This document shows positions 28,334 to 38,613 of a DNA stretch of 64,000 nt, piece after piece. The translations under genes were made by a program, and so were the position numbers. The notes under the pieces are model-generated. The model was not told the DNA's origin. It saw nothing but the letters and a program-made list of their open reading frames with translations, and searched no databases. Within the stretch, counting starts at the first letter, position 1. Each line of letters opens with the position of its first letter. Origin of the DNA: [Pantoea] beijingensis (GTDB taxonomy: Bacteria; Pseudomonadota; Gammaproteobacteria; Enterobacterales; Enterobacteriaceae); assembly GCF_022647505.1 (NCBI RefSeq), contig NZ_CP071409.1, positions 744,001 to 808,000 of the forward strand, read 5' to 3'.

Positions 28334-29047
28334 TCAGTTCTTGTTGTGGGTAACGTTTGTGTAATCACGTGCGCCAAATATTGCGGTTCCAATCCGCACC
28401 ATGGTGCTGCCCGCCGCGATGGCGGCTTCCATATCGTCGCTCATTCCCAGAGAAAGCGTATCAACGTATGGATAATCCTGTTTCAACTGCGCCAGTGCCT
28501 CGGCCATTTTCTGACAGACGCTAAGCTGGCGTTCATAGCTGGCTTCCGGAGCGGGTATTGCCATGAGTCCGCGCAGCCGTAAACCTGGAAGCAGGGCAAC
28601 GTCTTTGGCTAACTCAGGTAGTGCAGCCAGCATGATGCCAGATTTACTGTTTTCGTCACTGATGTTTATTTGGATCAGCACATTAAGCGGAGGTAAATGT
28701 GCGGGTCGCTGCTCACTCAAACGTGAAGCGATGCGCAGCCGATCCACGGTATGACACCAGGCAAAATTTTCTGCAACCAATCGACTCTTGTTGGATTGTA
28801 ATGGGCCAATAAAGTGCCAGGTAAGTGGGGAAAGCGTCGTCAGTGCCGCTATTTTATCAACGCCTTCCTGTACATAGTTCTCGCCAAAGGCGTTTTGCCC
28901 GGCGAGCGCGGCTTCTTCAACTGCGCTCGCAGGTTTTGTTTTACTGACTGCAAGCAGCGTAATTTCCTGTGGATCGCGCCCGCAGCGTTCTGCTGCCGCT
29001 GAGATCCGCTGGCGCACTTGCTGTAGGTTGTGCTGAATTGAGGTCAT
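28334..29047 (-). CDS. yggS: PLP homeostasis protein YggS (PLPBP/YBL036C family)
   Basis: A cytosolic PLP-binding protein with a TIM barrel fold, important for vitamin B6 balance rather than a known enzyme reaction. PLP is bound by the Lys of LLAVSKTKPAS; FGENYVQEGVDKI, WHFIGPLQSNK and LSLGMSDDMEAAI are family motifs. 237 residues. It is divergent from yggR with only 16 bp between them and leads the yggS-yggT-rdgB-hemW operon. Confidence 0.96.
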   Translation of the reverse strand: MTSIQHNLQQVRQRISAAAERCGRDPQEITLLAVSKTKPASAVEEAALAGQNAFGENYVQEGVDKIAALTTLSPLTWHFIGPLQSNKSRLVAENFAWCHTVDRLRIASRLSEQRPAHLPPLNVLIQINISDENSKSGIMLAALPELAKDVALLPGLRLRGLMAIPAPEASYERQLSVCQKMAEALAQLKQDYPYVDTLSLGMSDDMEAAIAAGSTMVRIGTAIFGARDYTNVTHNKN

Positions 29048-29063
29048 AGTCAGGAGAACTTAT

Positions 29064-30056
29064 ATGAATATGGAAGATATTTTGGCCCTTAGTGTAAAGC
29101 ATAATGCTGCCGATCTGCACCTTTGCAGTGGCCATACACCGCAGTGGCGCTGTCACGGTAGGCTAGGGCCGATTCCGGGGCAACGGCCCGTCTGCTCTGA
29201 GGAGCTGGAAGCACTGGCGCTGAGCTGGCTGAATACGTCACAGCGCGCCTGTTTTGAATCGACGGGGCACGTTGATTTTGCGATTACTCTATTCGGTGGT
29301 ACACGCGTGCGGGCTAATCTTTTTCAACAGCGTAACGGATTATCGCTGGCGTTGAGGCTAATTGCCACGGATTGCCCAACGCTTGAAGCGCTGTCCCTGC
29401 CCGATGCTGTGCCTGCATTGTTACGTCAGGATGACGGATTGATATTAATCACCGGGGCCACCGGCAGCGGGAAGTCCACTACGTTAGCGGCGATGATCGC
29501 AGCATTAAACCAGCAGCGGGATCTGCACATTTTAACTCTGGAAGATCCGATTGAGTTTATTCATGACAGCAATAAGTCGCTCATTCAACAACGCGAGGTG
29601 GGGGAGCACTGCGTTTCGTTTCATGAAGGGTTACGCGCCGCGCTACGTGAAGATCCGGATGTAATTTTGCTGGGTGAGTTACGGGATGGGGAAACCATTC
29701 GCCTGGCGCTGACCGCTGCGGAAACCGGCCATCTGGTACTGGCAACGCTGCATACGCGCGGCGCTACGCAGGCGATTGACAGGCTGGTAGATGTTTTTCC
29801 TGCCGCGGAAAAAAATCTGGTACGCAGCCAGTTGGCGGGTAGCCTTAACGCCGTGATTGCACAAAAGTTATTAGCGGCAAAAAGCGGCGGACGTATTGCG
29901 CTGTTTGAAGTGCTGATCAATACGCCCGCGGTTGGCAACCTGATCCGTGAAGGAAAAACGCATCAGTTGCCCAGCCTGTTGGAAACCGGGATGCAGGCCG
30001 GAATGCAAACCTTTAAGCAGAGCTTACAGCAGCGTGCGTCTGCCGGTTTGGTTTAG
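29064..30056 (+). CDS. yggR: PilT-like ATPase YggR
   Basis: A 330-residue twitching-motility type ATPase. Walker A is GATGSGKSTT, followed by LTLEDPIEF (Asp box), LGELRDGETIRLAL (Walker B) and LVLATLHTRGA (His box). PilT normally drives pilus retraction, but no pilus genes are near, and in E. coli the role of YggR is not established. The ATG follows caggagaactta (ribosome site). Confidence 0.92.
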   Translation: MNMEDILALSVKHNAADLHLCSGHTPQWRCHGRLGPIPGQRPVCSEELEALALSWLNTSQRACFESTGHVDFAITLFGGTRVRANLFQQRNGLSLALRLIATDCPTLEALSLPDAVPALLRQDDGLILITGATGSGKSTTLAAMIAALNQQRDLHILTLEDPIEFIHDSNKSLIQQREVGEHCVSFHEGLRAALREDPDVILLGELRDGETIRLALTAAETGHLVLATLHTRGATQAIDRLVDVFPAAEKNLVRSQLAGSLNAVIAQKLLAAKSGGRIALFEVLINTPAVGNLIREGKTHQLPSLLETGMQAGMQTFKQSLQQRASAGLV

Positions 30057-30080
30057 CTCCCGGCTGAGTGTGCCGCAGTA

Positions 30081-30497
30081 TTAATGTGTTTCAAACCAGC
30101 TTTCTAAAATAATGACCGCCGACTGTGAATCCACGCTGCCTTTATTAAGTGCGCGAAAACCGCCGCGTGAGAAGAGATCGGCACGCGCTTCAACGGTGCT
30201 CAGGCGCTCATCGTGCAGCTCAACCTGCACACCGAAGCGGCCATGAAGCCGGTTAGCAAATTTGCGGGCGCGGGCAGTTAAGGGTTGCTCAGTGCCATCC
30301 ATATTCAGCGGCAGCCCGACAACAACATGATCTGGCTGCCACTCTTTTAACAGCAACTCGATTTTATTCCAGTCGGGAATGCCATCATTGGCTTTGATGG
30401 CTGTCAGTGGTCGCGCGGTACCGGTTAATTGCTGCCCTATCGCTACACCAATGCTTTTAGTACCGAAGTCAAAAGAGAGTAAGGTCATCATCGACAT
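30081..30497 (-). CDS. ruvX: Putative pre-16S rRNA nuclease RuvX/YqgF
   Basis: A 138-residue RNase H-like Holliday junction resolvase homolog required for 16S rRNA 5' end maturation. The motif [16 protein letters not shown] carries the first catalytic Asp; [10 protein letters not shown] and DERLSTVEA follow. Its start codon shares one base with the yqgE stop, so the two are coupled as in E. coli. It is convergent with yggR. Confidence 0.95.
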   Translation of the reverse strand: MSMMTLLSFDFGTKSIGVAIGQQLTGTARPLTAIKANDGIPDWNKIELLLKEWQPDHVVVGLPLNMDGTEQPLTARARKFANRLHGRFGVQVELHDERLSTVEARADLFSRGGFRALNKGSVDSQSAVIILESWFETH

Positions 30498-31060
30498 CAG
30501 GCGTGACCTGCTTCGCTGGTGATATTGTGAATATCAACACCGATACTTCGGGCCGCTTCGCGCCAGCGTTCTGCAATCGGTGTATGGAACAGGATATTGC
30601 TATTGGCTGGCGTAGTTAGCCAGGCATTTTCCAACAACTCGCCCTCTAGCTGATCTTTTTCCCATGCGCAGTATCCCAGCGCCACTAACACATGATCCGG
30701 CTGTTCAGGAGTACCAATAGATTCGAGTACATCACGTGATGTGGTGATGACTGTGTTATCGGAGACGCGAATACTGGAGGTAAATGTCCGTTGCGCAGAG
30801 TGCAGAATAAAGCCACGATCTTCCGCCTGCGGTCCGCCGGTAAATACCGGCTTGTCATGCGTGACGATGACATCGCTTGCAACGGGGGCAATTTTCAGTT
30901 TTTTAAGAATACCGTCAACCGTGAGGTTATCCATCGGTTTATTGACGATCAGTCCCATGGCGCCTTCTTCGTTATGCTCGCAGATGTAGACAACCGAGCG
31001 TTTGAAAAAAGGATCCTGTAATGTGGGCATGGCAATCAAGAAATGATGCTGTAAATTCAT
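30497..31060 (-). CDS. yqgE: YqgE/AlgH family protein
   Basis: A 187-residue protein of UPF0301 with unknown biochemical role. The family start [19 protein letters not shown] fixes the ATG at 31060; the longer frame to 31132 begins with unrelated residues. [13 protein letters not shown] and [12 protein letters not shown] are conserved. Works beside RuvX by context. Confidence 0.94.
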   Translation of the reverse strand: MNLQHHFLIAMPTLQDPFFKRSVVYICEHNEEGAMGLIVNKPMDNLTVDGILKKLKIAPVASDVIVTHDKPVFTGGPQAEDRGFILHSAQRTFTSSIRVSDNTVITTSRDVLESIGTPEQPDHVLVALGYCAWEKDQLEGELLENAWLTTPANSNILFHTPIAERWREAARSIGVDIHNITSEAGHA

Positions 31061-31144
31061 TGTCACTCGTTCAGTATTCAGGTTAAGTGCTCGAGGGTTT
31101 TGCCGGTTTAAACATCTTATACTCTCTGGCACTTAACGGGTTAC

Positions 31145-31164
31145 AACGGGGCGTAAACCCCGTT
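31145..31164. terminator. Hairpin downstream of gshB
   Basis: AACGGGG-CGTAAA-CCCCGTT lies about eight bases past the gshB stop (minus strand). No clear T tract follows, so it may be a weak terminator or RNA 3' end stabiliser. Confidence 0.4.
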
Positions 31165-31171
31165 TGAATAA

Positions 31172-32113
31172 TCAGGACAGACGTTTCTCGATGGCATCCA
31201 TCAACATACCAGTGATGGAGATGGGGAATGCAGCTTCGATTTCACGAATGCATGTCGGGCTGGTCACGTTAATCTCGGTAAGTTTGTCACCGATAATATC
31301 CAGCCCAACAAAGATCAGTCCTTTTGCTTTTAACGTAGGTCCTACGCGGCGGGCAATTTCCCAGTCGCTCTCTGTCAATGGACGCGCTTCGCCACGGCCA
31401 CCGGCCGCCAGGTTGCCACGCGTTTCACCGGATTTGGGAATACGGGCAAGGCAGTAAGGCACAGGTTCACCATCAACCACAAGGACGCGTTTATCACCAT
31501 CTTTGATAGCGGGAAGGTAGTTCTGCGCCATGCAATAGAAGTGACCATGTTCGGTCAGGGTTTCAATAATCACTGACAGATTAGGATCCTCCTGCTTAAC
31601 ACGGAAAATTGAAGCGCCACCCATACCGTCCAGAGGTTTCAGGATGATATCGCCATGCTGTTGCCAGAACGCGCGAATTTGCTCTGCGCTACGCGTCACC
31701 AGCGTATCCGGCGTGAGTTCGGCAAACCAGGCGGTGAACAGTTTCTCGTTACAATCACGCAGGCTTTGCGGTTTATTAACGATCAGCGTGCCTTGCTCTT
31801 CCGCACGCTCAAGGATGTAGGTCGCGTAGATAAACTCGGTGTCGAATGGTGGATCCTTACGCATCAAAATCACATTCAGATCGGCCAGCGCAATATCCTG
31901 TTCGCTGCCGAATTCAAACCATTTATCGTAGTTTTGCTCAACGCTCAGCAGGCGAGTACGGGCGCGTGCTTCGCCGGTACGCAGGTAGAGATCGTTCATC
32001 TCCATATAATGGATTTCGTAGCCGCGGCGCTGTGCTTCCAGCAGCATGGCGAAACTGGAGTCTTTTTTAATATTGATGGAGGTAATCGGGTCCATCACAA
32101 TGCCTAATTTCAT
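31172..32113 (-). CDS. gshB: Glutathione synthetase GshB
   Basis: Joins gamma-glutamylcysteine and glycine with ATP, completing glutathione. The 313 residues form a prokaryotic GshB N-terminal domain (KLGIVMDPITSINIKKDSSF) and an ATP-grasp domain (ILKPLDGMGGASIF, RGEARPL, FVGLDIIGDKLTEINVTSPT). Length is as expected. rsmE lies upstream on the same strand. Confidence 0.97.
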   Translation of the reverse strand: MKLGIVMDPITSINIKKDSSFAMLLEAQRRGYEIHYMEMNDLYLRTGEARARTRLLSVEQNYDKWFEFGSEQDIALADLNVILMRKDPPFDTEFIYATYILERAEEQGTLIVNKPQSLRDCNEKLFTAWFAELTPDTLVTRSAEQIRAFWQQHGDIILKPLDGMGGASIFRVKQEDPNLSVIIETLTEHGHFYCMAQNYLPAIKDGDKRVLVVDGEPVPYCLARIPKSGETRGNLAAGGRGEARPLTESDWEIARRVGPTLKAKGLIFVGLDIIGDKLTEINVTSPTCIREIEAAFPISITGMLMDAIEKRLS

Positions 32114-32203
32114 TTTATCTCCTTGCCTGCCATGAAGAATTGGTTATGTGTAGTTTTGCACAAAATTAGCGCTAATCTTTTACCCATTGAGCCAAAATAG
32201 TGT

Positions 32204-32935
32204 TTAGCCTATATCACCAAACCGTACCTGTAATGCGGTGATAGCCGTCAGTGCTGTGGTTTCGGTACGCAGGACACGTGGCCCGAGCAGGATGTCGGTA
32301 AAGCCATATTGCGCCGTCATCGCAATCTCATCGGTGGACAGGCCGCCTTCGGGACCAATTAACAACCTTACGCGCTCAACCGGCTGCGGCAGCGTATTAA
32401 TGCTGTGATGCGCACGCGGATGTAAGTTCAGCTTCAGGCTATTATCCTGTTCGGCACACCACGCTTCCAGCGTCATAGCCTCACGGATTTGTGGAATGCT
32501 GTTACGACCGCACTGCTCGCATGCTGACAGGGCAATTTTCTGCCACTGCTGAATTTTTTTTGCCAGTCTTTCTGTATCCAGCTTTACGCCGCAGCGTTCA
32601 GAAAACAAGGGGGTAATGACATTTACACCCAGCTCTATCGATTTTTGAATGGTGAATTCCATTTTTTCACCCCGGGACATCACCTGTCCTAAATGGAGAT
32701 GAAGCGGTGATTCACGGTCGTCCGCGTGGCTTTTGATGATTTTCACCGTGACGTTTTTCTTCCCGGCCTGAATAATTTCAGCGGCAAAAGTCAGATTACT
32801 GCCATCAAACAGTTCCAGAGTCTGGCCTGCGTTCATACGCAATACGCGTCCAACGTGGTTTGCGGCATCTTCAGCCAGTGAGATTTCACTGCCAACCAGT
32901 AATGCTTCGGGATGATAAATGCGAGGTATGCGCAT
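32204..32935 (-). CDS. rsmE: 16S rRNA m3U1498 methyltransferase RsmE
   Basis: Methylates U1498 of 16S rRNA. SPOUT-fold signatures are [15 protein letters not shown] and [16 protein letters not shown], which form the knot and SAM site. The ATG at 32935 gives [10 protein letters not shown] and 243 residues as in E. coli; the extension to 33103 runs towards endA and has no family match. Confidence 0.95.
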   Translation of the reverse strand: MRIPRIYHPEALLVGSEISLAEDAANHVGRVLRMNAGQTLELFDGSNLTFAAEIIQAGKKNVTVKIIKSHADDRESPLHLHLGQVMSRGEKMEFTIQKSIELGVNVITPLFSERCGVKLDTERLAKKIQQWQKIALSACEQCGRNSIPQIREAMTLEAWCAEQDNSLKLNLHPRAHHSINTLPQPVERVRLLIGPEGGLSTDEIAMTAQYGFTDILLGPRVLRTETTALTAITALQVRFGDIG

Positions 32936-33029
32936 GTAATTCCTGATATCAGCAACCGCAGGATGCATCCGGCGGTATAAAAAATAACAATATGAGATTG
33001 CTGACTTCGTCAGCGACAGAACGGTTATT

Positions 33030-33743
33030 CTACCTCTGACAGGCGCGCTGTACATAAGGATTATGATTGCCCTGCACGCGCGCGATGCGTGAATCACGTT
33101 CACATTCCCACTGGCTTACCGGATACTGGTTGTTCCAGGCGGTCATCAACTGCGTTTGTTGTTTTGACATGCGTAAATGGTATTGGTCACGCATATAAAA
33201 CCAGGTTCGAGCGATGGTGCCGCGTGCGCGTGCTGGCGGCTCGGCCAGCTTGTTCTTAAAATCGATCTTCATTTCGCACCGGCCATATTGCTTCTCACCA
33301 CCGTTCCACTGGCCGTACATAAAGTTGCCCCGATCGCCATTCACCTCGCCAATAGCCGGTTGCAAATTATGCAAATCGGTTTCAATACGGCGATACTCCG
33401 CGTCTTCGCTACAATTTTTACGCCCGCCATTCTGCCAACACTGGCGCTGGTGGCCAAACTGCCAGGCCGGTACCACATGTTCCCACTCAATTCGCTGCGC
33501 ACGGTTGGCGTTCTTACGAACCTGGTAACCGCAGGAGGCCAGGTCGGGAATACCTTTCTTACCCTTCCAGCTGATCTTACAGCCACAATAGAACGTCCCC
33601 GGGGCATCAGCATTAATTTTAGCCGCGTAGGTTTTGGCTTGTTGAAAATTATTTTGATGGTAATTATTCAGGCTAAGGCTTTGTGCCATAAAGGCTGGGA
33701 GAAGCAGTGATAACGCGATCAGCGGGATAATTTTGTGAGACAT
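33030..33743 (-). CDS. endA: DNA-specific endonuclease I EndA
   Basis: Periplasmic nonspecific double-strand DNase. A signal peptide ([20 protein letters not shown]) starts at the ATG at 33743; residues after it match mature EndA. The Cys-rich FYCGCKI and WKGKKG segments, the [11 protein letters not shown] catalytic region with His, and [13 protein letters not shown] are conserved. 237 residues in this reading. Confidence 0.95.
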   Translation of the reverse strand: MSHKIIPLIALSLLLPAFMAQSLSLNNYHQNNFQQAKTYAAKINADAPGTFYCGCKISWKGKKGIPDLASCGYQVRKNANRAQRIEWEHVVPAWQFGHQRQCWQNGGRKNCSEDAEYRRIETDLHNLQPAIGEVNGDRGNFMYGQWNGGEKQYGRCEMKIDFKNKLAEPPARARGTIARTWFYMRDQYHLRMSKQQTQLMTAWNNQYPVSQWECERDSRIARVQGNHNPYVQRACQR

Positions 33744-33866
33744 ATTCCAGAAATTCAATTGCCAAAAACAGCGCGCAGGGTAGCAGGTTGACAATAAAAG
33801 GGAAAAGGATTCCGGAAATGCGTTTACATCATGTGCTGAGTGGTCTTAACGTGGTTTTCGCGTGGA

Positions 33867-34376
33867 TTAAGCGGCAAAATCCCCGGGCTTCAAAATATCC
33901 CCGCAGTGTACACAGCGGTACTCACTCTCTCCGCGCATGACGCGATTGTGACGTCGCACCGTTAATTGGTGTTGTTGGCAGCGGCAGCGATAAGGGAAAG
34001 CACGACTACGCACGGAGGCAATTTCGAATTGGTGCGTTCGCCGTGCGGGCACATTGAGCACCGTCTCCATCATCCATTTCCATTCTTTGCCGTGTGGCGC
34101 GACGCGTCCAAAGTATCTCCATACCAGCAAATGCGCCAGCTCATGGGGAATAACTTCGTCAATAAACGCCTGCTGGTTTTCCAGCAGCAGTACAGGATTA
34201 ATACGGATTTCCCAATGCTGTAACCAGGCGGTGCCTGCGGCCGTACCGCGCTGCTGATAGATCAGTTTGGGTTCATCATAGTTTCGCTCAAGGCGCTGAT
34301 TAGCCAACTGCAGTTTATCACGCAGACAACGCATAACGGCCTGCTGCAGAGCAATGGGGAGTCGAAGAGATTTCAT
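33867..34376 (-). CDS. sprT: SprT family zinc protein
   Basis: A 169-residue SprT-like protein. [13 protein letters not shown] carries the HExxH metallopeptidase-like motif, and a C-terminal zinc ribbon uses CRCQ and CVHCG pairs. The ATG at 34376 gives the family N-terminus ([18 protein letters not shown]). The molecular role in bacteria is unclear; eukaryotic SprT proteins (Spartan) cut DNA-protein crosslinks. Confidence 0.93.
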   Translation of the reverse strand: MKSLRLPIALQQAVMRCLRDKLQLANQRLERNYDEPKLIYQQRGTAAGTAWLQHWEIRINPVLLLENQQAFIDEVIPHELAHLLVWRYFGRVAPHGKEWKWMMETVLNVPARRTHQFEIASVRSRAFPYRCRCQQHQLTVRRHNRVMRGESEYRCVHCGDILKPGDFAA

Positions 34377-34467
34377 AGCCGGAGAATAAAACCGCGTTGA
34401 CGGATAATCAAGTATGTTGGGCGACATTGCTGCCGCCCATAACCCGAAATTATCCGGCCATTTTTAG

Positions 34468-35865
34468 TCAGTCTTGCGTGCCAATATCACGTAGTTTCTT
34501 GCCGGATAGCAGGTTTCGCTCGATATGTTCAAGTGAAATGCCTTTGGTTTCCGGGATTAACCACAGTGTTAGCACAATAAAGAAAATATTCAGACCAGCG
34601 TATACCCAGAAGGTATTCGCATTTCCCAGCGTATTGAGCATGGTCAGGAAGGTTGCGCCAACGATCATATTGGCGATCCAGTTTGTTGCGGTAGAAACGG
34701 TGATGCCGAAATCACGCCCTTTAAGTGGCTGAATTTCTGAGCACAATACCCAAATCAATGGACCGGCACTCATCGCAAAGCCAATAATAAACATTAACAA
34801 CATGGCGACAGCAAAGTACTGCGCGGCAGGAGAATGGATGCCCAGATGTAACATTGTGCCCAGGATACCCATTCCGGCCGCCATCACCAGGAAGCCTAAT
34901 GTCAGGGTTGGTTTACGTCCCCAGCGATCCACCAGCCCAATGGCGATAAAGGTAGCCAGAACGTTGACCAGCCCAACAATGACCGTCCCCCACATCTGTT
35001 CGGTGGTGTTAGCGAAGCCTGCAATCTCAAAGATTTTTGGCGCGTAATACATAATCACGTTCATTCCGGTGAACTGCTGCATCACCTGCAGTAATACACC
35101 GAGGAATACTGCGCGCCGGAAGTGACTGTTGCTCTGAAACAGGCTCCAGCCTGACTGTTTGATTTTCAGACTTTCACGAATTTCATCCAGCTCACGCTTT
35201 GCCTGCTCGCTGGTATCGCGCAGGCGATCGAGAACGCGTTGTGCGTCGCGGAAATGACCTTTTGCAGCCAGCCAGCGCGGGCTATTTGGCAGGAAAAATA
35301 CGCCGATCAGCAATAACAACGCGGGAAGGGTAATGACTCCGAGCATCCAGCGCCAGTTCCCGGTAAAGCTGAATGCCGTGTCGGAGAGGTAGGCACCGAG
35401 AATACCGATGGTGATCATCAGTTGATAGAGCGAAATCATGCTGCCACGGATTTTCTCTGGTGCAATTTCAGAGAGATAAAGTGGCGCAGTATACGAGGCG
35501 ATACCGACGGCCAGCCCCAGCAGTACGCGAGCGACGATCAGCATTTCCGGGTTAGGGGAAAATGCGGACCACAGTGAACCGATAACGAACAGGATCGCTC
35601 CTGCCATCAGGCTTTTTTTACGACCAAGACGGGAAGACATCCAGCCACTACCGATGGCACCGATAGCAGCACCAAACATCATTGAACTCACGATCCACTC
35701 TTGTTGGTGGCTGGTCACGTCAAAGTCTTTCGCGATGAAAGGCAGTGCGCCAGCAATAACGCCGATATCAAGGCCAAATAGTAGGCCTGCCAGTGCTGCA
35801 AGGAAACAGACGAAATAAGTCATCGCTTTGTTCGACGTCCTGTTTTTGTGGGTATTGCCAGGCAT
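34468..35865 (-). CDS. galP: Galactose:proton symporter GalP
   Basis: A 465-residue major facilitator sugar porter with twelve predicted helices. Family signatures include [51 protein letters not shown] and the terminal PETKGISLE. It imports galactose (and glucose) with a proton. A strong ribosome site (GGAGG) precedes the ATG. CRP and GalR-like sites lie about 300 bp upstream (36164-36199), so control by CRP and GalR/GalS is expected. Confidence 0.95.
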   Translation of the reverse strand: MPGNTHKNRTSNKAMTYFVCFLAALAGLLFGLDIGVIAGALPFIAKDFDVTSHQQEWIVSSMMFGAAIGAIGSGWMSSRLGRKKSLMAGAILFVIGSLWSAFSPNPEMLIVARVLLGLAVGIASYTAPLYLSEIAPEKIRGSMISLYQLMITIGILGAYLSDTAFSFTGNWRWMLGVITLPALLLLIGVFFLPNSPRWLAAKGHFRDAQRVLDRLRDTSEQAKRELDEIRESLKIKQSGWSLFQSNSHFRRAVFLGVLLQVMQQFTGMNVIMYYAPKIFEIAGFANTTEQMWGTVIVGLVNVLATFIAIGLVDRWGRKPTLTLGFLVMAAGMGILGTMLHLGIHSPAAQYFAVAMLLMFIIGFAMSAGPLIWVLCSEIQPLKGRDFGITVSTATNWIANMIVGATFLTMLNTLGNANTFWVYAGLNIFFIVLTLWLIPETKGISLEHIERNLLSGKKLRDIGTQD

Positions 35866-36163
35866 ATTGCCTCCGTAATAGTAGCCATCGTTGTTTTGCC
35901 CCCTTCAACAGCGTTGGCAGTAATGCTGAATTCACCGGCCCGAATCGCTGATTTAGCACAGCGAATTGGGCCGATCGATCTCAGCATGGCTGCAACGTCC
36001 GTGGCGTGGGACAGGTATCCCGTCATCTCTCACATTGCCAGTGCGTTGACCTGGTTATCCGACTCCAGGGCGAATTTTCTGGCGGTCGTGGTCTTCACAC
36101 AGCCTGAATGAGTTTGGGTATAGGTTGTTTTTATAAAAGGTAGGAAACCTGTGTAGTCGAGAA
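35866..36163. other. Unexplained leader between galP start and its control sites
   Basis: About 300 bp separate the GalR/CRP-type sites from the galP start. ORFs exist on both strands (for example plus 35848-36111, 87 codons, hydrophobic), none with a recognised family. It may be a long 5' untranslated region or inserted DNA. Confidence 0.4.
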
Positions 36164-36179
36164 AGTGAGTTAGATCACA
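36164..36179. promoter_or_regulatory. CRP-binding site upstream of galP
   Basis: AGTGA-N6-TCACA differs by one base from the TGTGA-N6-TCACA core. It sits five bases from a GalR-type operator, as at E. coli gal promoters. Confidence 0.65.
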
Positions 36180-36183
36180 ATGA

Positions 36184-36199
36184 TGTAATCGCTTACACA
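36184..36199. promoter_or_regulatory. GalR/GalS operator upstream of galP
   Basis: TGTAATCGCTTACACA; read on the other strand TGTGTAAGCGATTACA, this fits GTGKAANCGNTTNCAC with near-perfect symmetry. It predicts galactose-controlled expression of galP. Confidence 0.7.
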
Positions 36200-36467
36200 C
36201 GTTAATGTCATTCAATACAGCATTTATCGCTTTTCTGATATCAATTAACCAGTCAGGAATAGCGCCAGATAAGTTTCTGACATTATACCAATTATAAGCA
36301 ATAAGATGACGCTGAAAATAGCGCATTGCATTAGTTAATTATAAGTTATTTTATAATTAACTAATTGATTAGTAATAAATATTTATAGTGTAATCGTTAT
36401 CAAATTGAATATTTGATAAGCACAATAAGCGTAGTCAGTAACGGGAAGAATGGCGGTGTAGGGCGTT

Positions 36468-36502
36468 AAAAAAGAATCAGGGCGGCTTTTTTGGCCGCCC
36501 TG
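36468..36502 (-). terminator. Terminator of metK
   Basis: On the minus strand CAGGGCGGC-CAAAAAA-GCCGCCCTG is followed by ATTCTTTTTT. It begins about 35 bp past the metK stop. Confidence 0.88.
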
Positions 36503-36535
36503 ATGAGCAAAATACGATGTTATAAAATCAAAGAT

Positions 36536-37690
36536 TTACAGACCAGCGGCTTCACGCAGCTGTGCTGCTTTGTCGGTTTTTTCCCATGGGAAATGTTCGC
36601 GACCGAAGTGGCCGTATGCAGCAGTCTCACGATAGATTGGGTGCAGCAGATCCAACATGTTGATCAGACCATAAGGACGCAGATCAAAGAACTCACGGAC
36701 CAATAGAGTCAGCTGTTCCGTTGAGATTTTCTCGGTGCCAAAGGTTTCAACCATAATTGAAGTCGGTTCTGCGACGCCGATAGCATAGGAAACCTGAATC
36801 TCACAGCGATCGGCCAGGCCTGCGGCAACAATGTTTTTTGCAACATAGCGGGCAGCATAAGCGGCAGAACGGTCAACTTTCGAGGGATCTTTACCCGAAA
36901 AAGCACCGCCGCCGTGGCGCGCCATGCCGCCGTAGGTGTCAACGATGATTTTACGGCCCGTCAGGCCACAATCGCCCATTGGGCCACCGATAACGAAACG
37001 TCCGGTGGGGTTGATGTGATATTTAGTACTGGCGGTCATCCACTCGGCAGGCAGAACCGGCTTGATGATCTCTTCCATTACGGCTTCTTGCAGGTCTTTT
37101 TGCGAAATATCCTCAGCGTGCTGGGTAGACAGTACAATGGCGTCGATACCCACTATGCTGCCGTTATCGTACTGGAAGGTCACCTGACTTTTCGCATCAG
37201 GGCGCAGCCACGGTAGGGAACCATTTTTACGCACTTCAGACTGACGCTGAACCAGGCGGTGTGCATAGGTAATTGGGGCCGGCATCAGAACGTCGGTTTC
37301 ATTAGTTGCATAGCCAAACATTAATCCCTGGTCGCCCGCGCCTTGCTCCAGCGGATCGGCACGGTCAACGCCCTGATTAATATCCGGAGACTGCTTACCA
37401 ATGGCGTTCAGTACGGCGCAAGAGTTTGCATCAAAGCCCATATCAGAGTGAACATAACCGATTTCACGTACTGTATTACGGGTGATCTCTTCAATATCAA
37501 CCCAGGCCGTTGTCGTGATTTCACCACCAACCAGCACCATACCGGTTTTTACGTAGGTTTCGCAGGCTACACGCGCTTTAGGATCCTGTTCAAGGATGGC
37601 ATCAAGAACGGCATCTGAGATTTGGTCAGCGATTTTATCGGGATGTCCTTCTGATACGGACTCGGACGTAAAAAGGTGTTTAGCCATTTT
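36536..37690 (-). CDS. metK: S-adenosylmethionine synthetase MetK
   Basis: Makes S-adenosylmethionine from methionine and ATP. The 384-residue protein is very close to E. coli Met[21 protein letters not shown] at the start, [12 protein letters not shown] (ATP site), and [19 protein letters not shown] (phosphate loop). The ATG at 37690 gives the family start; the open frame to 37762 is an extension. The product feeds methylases and, with SpeA/SpeB/SpeC nearby, polyamine pathways. MetJ boxes lie upstream. Confidence 0.97.
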   Translation of the reverse strand, partial: KMAKHLFTSESVSEGHPDKIADQISDAVLDAILEQDPKARVACETYVKTGMVLVGGEITTTAWVDIEEITRNTVREIGYVHSDMGFDANSCAVLNAIGKQSPDINQGVDRADPLEQGAGDQGLMFGYATNETDVLMPAPITYAHRLVQRQSEVRKNGSLPWLRPDAKSQVTFQYDNGSIVGIDAIVLSTQHAEDISQKDLQEAVMEEIIKPVLPAEWMTASTKYHINPTGRFVIGGPMGDCGLTGRKIIVDTYGGMARHGGGAFSGKDPSKVDRSAAYAARYVAKNIVAAGLADRCEIQVSYAIGVAEPTSIMVETFGTEKISTEQLTLLVREFFDLRPYGLINMLDLLHPIYRETAAYGHFGREHFPWEKTDKAAQLREAAGL

Positions 37691-37903
37691 ATTCTTTACC
37701 TTACTAAAACGGGTTGAAAACGACTGCATAGCAAAGGAGTCAATTCTGGGCCCCTCAGGCAAAGCCGTGAGCAGTTCATTTGGGAAGTTTACTTCATATT
37801 TGAAGCCGTATCGGTATCGGCTGTGCTCGCTAGCTGAGCTGGCCGCCGGTCAAATACCCCGAATACCTCTTCAATATATTCTGGTATAGAAGTTAACCAG
37901 TAT

Positions 37904-37927
37904 AGACGGATTAACATCTGGATGGCT
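37904..37927 (-). promoter_or_regulatory. MetJ operator (three tandem met boxes) of metK
   Basis: On the minus strand the tandem 8-mers AGCCATCC, AGATGTTA and ATCCGTCT resemble the met box AGACGTCT, the last best (six of eight). Tandem imperfect boxes are how MetJ binds. They lie about 215 bp before the metK ATG, implying a leader. Confidence 0.6.
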
Positions 37928-37935
37928 ATTTTAGG

Positions 37936-38187
37936 TTACTCATTAAACGAAATGCCAGTCATTTTTGCCGTTGCGCATTTTCCGCAAACTGGCAGGTGGA
38001 AAATTATCCTGACAGCCCTGGCAATAAACGTATTTATGCTTTGCATTTTTATTGCTGCGGCTGTATAAAACGCCGCTGCTGTTAGCCAGCATCTGCCTGT
38101 CATATTTGATGTTGTTCTGGTGTCTTGAACGCGTTTAACCGGTTGGGAAGCCTGCTTCCGAAGCGGCTTAAATTGTAGCATCGACAA
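37936..38187 (-). CDS. Hypothetical 83-codon ORF, YqgD-like by size and place
   Basis: An 83-codon ORF between metK and speA, the size and position I recall for yqgD of E. coli. Its composition (AAA and Thr/Arg stretches) is not convincing. It overlaps a better-looking 49-codon frame (37943-38092) on the same strand, so one of the two is probably spurious. Confidence 0.3.
   Translation of the reverse strand: MSMLQFKPLRKQASQPVKRVQDTRTTSNMTGRCWLTAAAFYTAAAIKMQSINTFIARAVRIIFHLPVCGKCATAKMTGISFNE
37943..38092 (-). CDS. Small CxxC (zinc-ribbon-like) ORF, 49 codons, unrecognised
   Basis: A minus-strand frame offset from the 83-codon ORF. The product is protein-like: KHKYVYCQGCQDNFPP with a CxxC pair, then SLRKMRNGKNDWHFV at the end. 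The frame stays open about 15 codons further upstream of the ATG, to a stop, so the true start might be a non-ATG codon. A second metal-binding pair is not visible. Family unknown to me. Confidence 0.45.
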   Translation of the reverse strand: MLANSSGVLYSRSNKNAKHKYVYCQGCQDNFPPASLRKMRNGKNDWHFV

Positions 38188-38323
38188 CGCTCAACAATGT
38201 GAAAGACGAAGGCAGAAGAGCGGGATATGACCCGCAACCAAGAGCCTGTCAGATAACTCCTGTGTATCTGATTTCACCCTCTGACCCGTTTTCCGCGTGC
38301 CGTATAAGGTATGTGTGGAGGTG

Positions 38324-38473
38324 ATGCGAGTAATGAACCAGAACGTCGGTCTTTCTCACTGTTCACCACGCCGCTCTGGCGTGTTTCTGCCCCGGTCTTT
38401 TGCTCCTTCCGTTTTATTTTCTCGCCGAAGTTTTATCCGCTTCGGTCATAATCACGACACCTGCGCTGGTTAA
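38324..38473 (+). CDS. Candidate leader ORF upstream of speA (49 codons)
   Basis: GGAGG at 38318-38322 abuts an ATG at 38324 and a second ATG at 38333 with better spacing. The frame runs 49 (or 46) codons, rich in Arg, Ser and Phe, to TAA at 38471. It overlaps hairpins CACGCC-GCTCT-GGCGTG (38367-38383) and CCGAAG...CTTCGG (about 38425-38445). It could act as a leader peptide in control of speA or just be chance. Confidence 0.35.
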   Translation: MRVMNQNVGLSHCSPRRSGVFLPRSFAPSVLFSRRSFIRFGHNHDTCAG

Positions 38474-38613
38474 CCTTTTGCTACAGTATGGGATGAGCTT
38501 CTCCCGGATACTGAGGTTGGGTTGCGCTTTTTCTGATCCGTTGTACGGAGTTCGGCGACGTGTTTAACACTGATTATTTACAGACGCCTGTTTTCATCCC
38601 GCTTCAGCGCGTT

